Shown here in pieces: positions 8,466 through 12,562 of a stretch of 12,562 bases of DNA (its first letter is position 1; the number at the start of each line of letters is the position of its first letter). Location of the stretch: assembly GCA_016880375.1 (NCBI GenBank), contig JAEHDO010000211.1, positions 1 through 12,562 on the forward strand. The letters are read 5' to 3'. The stretch comes from Betaproteobacteria bacterium. Lineage in GTDB: Bacteria > Pseudomonadota > Gammaproteobacteria > Burkholderiales > Rhodocyclaceae. A program made the translations under genes and the position numbers. The notes below the pieces were generated by a model. It was not told the DNA's origin and did not search any database. It saw nothing but the letters and a program-made list of their open reading frames with translations.

Positions 8466-8496
8466 GCTTTGCATCCCCTACGTCCCATAACCTGAT

Positions 8497-8943
8497 ATGT
8501 CGCTCAAAGCCAAGATCAGCGAAGACATGAAGACGGCCATGAAGGCCCGCGAGGCCGCGCGCCTGGGTGCCATCCGCCTGCTGCTGGCCGCCATCAAGCA
8601 GAGGGAAGTCGACGAGCGCATCGAACTCGACGATTCGGCCGTGCTCGCCGTCATCGACAAGATGCTCAAGCAGCGCCGCGATTCCATCGCCCAGTACGAA
8701 AAGGCCGGCCGGCAGGACCTGGTCGATGCGGAGAAATTCGAGGTCGAGGTGCTGTCCGGTTACATGCCCCAGGCGCTCTCGGCGGAGGAAATCCAGGCGG
8801 CCGTGGCCGAGGCCATCGCCGCCTGCGGGGCCGCCGGGGTGCAGGACATGGGCAAGGTGATGACGGTGCTGAAGCCCAGGCTCGCGGGCCGCGCCGACAT
8901 GGGCCAGGTCTCCGGCCTGGTCAAGGCCGCCCTGGCAAAATAA
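8497..8943 (+). CDS. yqeY: GatB/YqeY domain protein
   Basis: This 148-residue protein consists of the GatB/YqeY domain, the helical tail module otherwise found at the C-terminus of the GatB subunit of the tRNA-dependent amidotransferase. Visible family features are MSLKAKISEDMKTAMKAREA at the start, RLLLAAIKQREVDER (27-41), the KMLKQRRDSIAQYEKAGR stretch (55-72) and the C-terminal GKVMTVLKPRLAGRADMGQV block followed by a short helix. A tRNA-related role is assumed from the domain, but the free-standing protein has no well-established function. The start is the first family-like Met; no ribosome binding site is seen before it. It sits between rpsU and dnaG, an addition to the classical rpsU-dnaG-rpoD operon. 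From memory this order is common in betaproteobacteria. Confidence 0.93.
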   Translation: MSLKAKISEDMKTAMKAREAARLGAIRLLLAAIKQREVDERIELDDSAVLAVIDKMLKQRRDSIAQYEKAGRQDLVDAEKFEVEVLSGYMPQALSAEEIQAAVAEAIAACGAAGVQDMGKVMTVLKPRLAGRADMGQVSGLVKAALAK

Positions 8944-8971
8944 AACTGCCGGCAAAACCGGCGCCCTTTCC

Positions 8972-8977
8972 TATAAT
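8972..8977 (+). promoter_or_regulatory. Candidate -10 element upstream of dnaG
   Basis: A perfect TATAAT lies 53 bases before the dnaG start, in the 87-base gap after yqeY. No good -35 stands at the right distance (CCGGCA at 17 bases). Just upstream, GCCGG/CCGGC (8948-8952 and 8958-8962) can form a small hairpin without a real T tract. An internal promoter that lets dnaG and rpoD escape the rpsU terminator is plausible but unproven. Confidence 0.4.
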
Positions 8978-9030
8978 GGGTTGAAGGCCGGGAGCGCGGC
9001 CAGTTTGCGCAGCCTCCCGAGAAATTGAGC

Positions 9031-10782
9031 GTGATTCCAGAATCCTTCATCCAGGAACTCCTCGCCAGGATCGACATCGTCGACGTCATCGAGCGCTACC
9101 TGCCCCTGAAAAAGGCGGGTGCGAACTATGTCGCCTGCTGCCCCTTCCACAGCGAGAAGACCCCCTCTTTCTCGGTCAGCCCGAGCAAGCAGTTCTATCA
9201 CTGCTTCGGCTGCAGCGCACACGGCAGCGCCATCGGCTTCCTCATGGAGTATTCCGGGCTCGGCTTCGTCGAGGCGGTCGAAGACCTGGCCGGGCAAATC
9301 GGCCTGCAAGTGCCACAGCAGCGCCCGGACGAACGACGGCAGAAAGCTGCCGAAGCCGCCCCGCTCACCGAATTCATGGCCCGGGCGGCAAAATATTACA
9401 GAGAGCAGCTCAAGGCCAGCCCCAAGGCCATCGATTACCTGAAGGGGCGCGGACTCAGCGGCGAGATCGCCGCCCGCTTTGGGCTGGGCTATGCGCCGGA
9501 CGGCTGGCAAAACCTGGCCGCCGCCTGTGTCGACTACCAGGACAAGGCGCTGGTCGAATGCGGCCTGGTGATCGAGGGCGAAGCCGGCAAGCGCTACGAC
9601 CGCTTCCGCGACCGCATCATGTTTCCCATCCTCGACCAACGCGGCAACGTGATCGGCTTCGGCGGCCGCGTCATCGGGCAGGGCGAGCCCAAGTACCTCA
9701 ATTCTCCGGAAACCCCGCTATTCGAGAAGGGGCGTGAGTTGTATGGCCTGCTGCAAGCCCGCACCGCCATCCGCGACGAGGACTGCGTCATCGTCGTCGA
9801 GGGCTACATGGACGTGGTCGCCCTCGCCCAGCATGGCATCGGCAATGCCGTGGCAACGCTGGGCACCGCCACCACGCCCACCCATGTGCACAAACTGCTG
9901 CGCCAGGCCGACCGCGTCATCTTCTGCTTCGATGGCGACAATGCCGGCCGCAAGGCGGCAGCCAGGGCGCTAGATGCCAGCCTGGAACACATCGCCGACA
10001 ACAAGACCGTCGCCTTTCTCTTCCTGCCACCCGAGGACGACCCCGACAGCTATGTGCGTGCCCACGGCGCGGACGCTTTCCGCAAGCTGGGACGGCAGGC
10101 CATGCCGCTCACGGACTTCCTCATGCAGGAGCTGAGAGCCGGCAAGGAGCTCGCCACCGCCGAGGGCCGCTCGCAACTGGTGCACGCCGCCAAGCCGCTG
10201 CTGGGCCGGCTGCAGGCGCCGTTGCTGCGTCTGCAGTTCGTCAAGCTGCTGGCGCAGGCCAGCGGATTCTCGCAGGCCGAGATCGAGTCGCTCTGCGGCC
10301 TGCCGGCGGTGGTCCGCAAGGCGTTTCCGGCACGCTCGCCGCGCGGCGCGCCTTCGCCCATTGCCCGCAAGCTCCTGCGCCTGATCGTTCAACAGCCCGG
10401 CCTGGCCGCACGCCTGTCGGCAGACCTGATTCCTGACGGACACGCCGAAACCGCGGCGCTGGAGGCCTTGATCGCGGCAGTCGCCGAGGGCGGTCTGGCG
10501 GGCGAAGGTTTCGGCATGGTGCTGGAACATTTTCGCGGCACGCCCCACGAAGGACTGATTTCGGAAATCCTTGGGGAACTCGTCGAGCAGGAATTCGACG
10601 AAGAGTCCATTGAGGCCGTTTTCGCCGACACCGTCGAGCGCTTGCGCCTGGCGGGCATCCGCAACGAAATCGATGCCCTCAACGCCAAGAACAAGAATAT
10701 CGGGCTGGCGCCCGACGAGGTGCGCCGCCTGCAACAATTATTGGCGCAGAAACAAACAGTTAAACCAGCGACTCCAGCTTGA
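9031..10782 (+). CDS. dnaG: DNA primase
   Basis: DnaG synthesises the RNA primers for replication at the fork, together with the DnaB helicase. The 583-residue protein has the expected three parts. The N-terminal zinc-binding domain carries CPFH (Cys37, His40) and CFGC (Cys58, Cys61). The central TOPRIM catalytic domain has VVEGYMDVVAL (Glu257, Asp261) and FCFDGDNAGRKAA (Asp301, Asp303). A C-terminal region of about 150 residues would bind helicase; it is less conserved and ends VRRLQQLLAQKQTVK. The GTG at 9031 is chosen because it gives the standard MIPESFIQELLARIDIVDVI start. A TTG two codons earlier is possible, and only a weak GAGA (9019-9022) precedes either. It is the third gene of the rpsU operon, ending 54 bases before rpoD. 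Confidence 0.97.
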   Translation: MIPESFIQELLARIDIVDVIERYLPLKKAGANYVACCPFHSEKTPSFSVSPSKQFYHCFGCSAHGSAIGFLMEYSGLGFVEAVEDLAGQIGLQVPQQRPDERRQKAAEAAPLTEFMARAAKYYREQLKASPKAIDYLKGRGLSGEIAARFGLGYAPDGWQNLAAACVDYQDKALVECGLVIEGEAGKRYDRFRDRIMFPILDQRGNVIGFGGRVIGQGEPKYLNSPETPLFEKGRELYGLLQARTAIRDEDCVIVVEGYMDVVALAQHGIGNAVATLGTATTPTHVHKLLRQADRVIFCFDGDNAGRKAAARALDASLEHIADNKTVAFLFLPPEDDPDSYVRAHGADAFRKLGRQAMPLTDFLMQELRAGKELATAEGRSQLVHAAKPLLGRLQAPLLRLQFVKLLAQASGFSQAEIESLCGLPAVVRKAFPARSPRGAPSPIARKLLRLIVQQPGLAARLSADLIPDGHAETAALEALIAAVAEGGLAGEGFGMVLEHFRGTPHEGLISEILGELVEQEFDEESIEAVFADTVERLRLAGIRNEIDALNAKNKNIGLAPDEVRRLQQLLAQKQTVKPATPA

Positions 10783-10790
10783 TATTTTGA

Positions 10791-10796
10791 TATAAT
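10791..10796 (+). promoter_or_regulatory. Candidate rpoD promoter -10, or AU-rich processing site
   Basis: A perfect TATAAT lies in a strikingly AT-rich stretch (10778-10806) within a GC-rich region, 40 bases before the rpoD ATG. The hexamer 17 bases upstream (GCGACT) is a poor -35. The same stretch would be AU-rich and single-stranded in mRNA. In E. coli the dnaG-rpoD junction is cut by RNase E, so this could instead be a processing site. The two readings cannot be separated by eye. Confidence 0.45.
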
Positions 10797-10836
10797 TTTC
10801 GGTTTTCCCCGCATATCGCGCTTACTGAGGAACGAC

Positions 10837-12562
<1,726 letters not shown>

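Noticed and set aside
10778..10814. Possible heat-shock (sigma-32) promoter, CTTGAT ... CCCCGCAT, before rpoD
   Set aside because: The gap between the two boxes is 23 bases, too long for the usual spacing, and the second box is interrupted.

Overview
The window is an ordinary-looking chromosomal segment from a GC-rich betaproteobacterium. The 70-residue S21, the sigma-70 sequence and the gene order point to the Rhodocyclales or a near relative. That placement is inference from protein character, since no database search was possible. Coding density is very high. No stretch of more than 300 bases lacks a gene; the longest gap is the 212 bases at 4514-4725.

Layout, left to right. (1) 1-3170, plus strand: a TAXI-type TRAP transporter module, made of the 3' part of a substrate-binding protein, a fused 4TM/12TM permease, and a DUF1850 protein. 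A strong intrinsic terminator-like hairpin lies between the binding protein and the permease. (2) 3160-4513, plus strand: a methylguanine-DNA methyltransferase and XerD. Each overlaps its upstream gene, so permease-DUF1850-ogt-xerD is one tight string. (3) 4514-4725: a hairpin-rich intergenic region, then a YbaK-type deacylase (4726-5217). (4) Folate gene folB on the minus strand, its stop interlocking with the deacylase stop, divergent from plsY (5671-6285). (5) On the minus strand, tsaD followed by a translationally coupled HpcH/HpaI aldolase whose 3' end overlaps plsY. (6) From a strong divergent promoter at 8084-8112, the macromolecular synthesis operon in an expanded form: rpsU, a structured intergenic region with terminator, yqeY, dnaG, and rpoD running off the right edge.

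folB/plsY/tsaD/rpsU/dnaG/rpoD is an old neighbourhood also known from E. coli. Here the aldolase sits between plsY and tsaD, and yqeY between rpsU and dnaG. The rpsU-yqeY-dnaG-rpoD group ties translation, replication priming and transcription initiation together. A terminator and AT-rich sites between the genes could set their relative expression.

I see no CRISPR array, insertion sequence, prophage, tRNA, rRNA or toxin-antitoxin pair, and no clearly new system. The most interesting points are the lysine/alanine-rich tail on RpoD, the repeat-like DNA that encodes the C-terminus of the DUF1850 protein and leads into ogt, the attenuator inside the TRAP operon, and the structured intergenic regions at 4514-4725 and 8359-8465.
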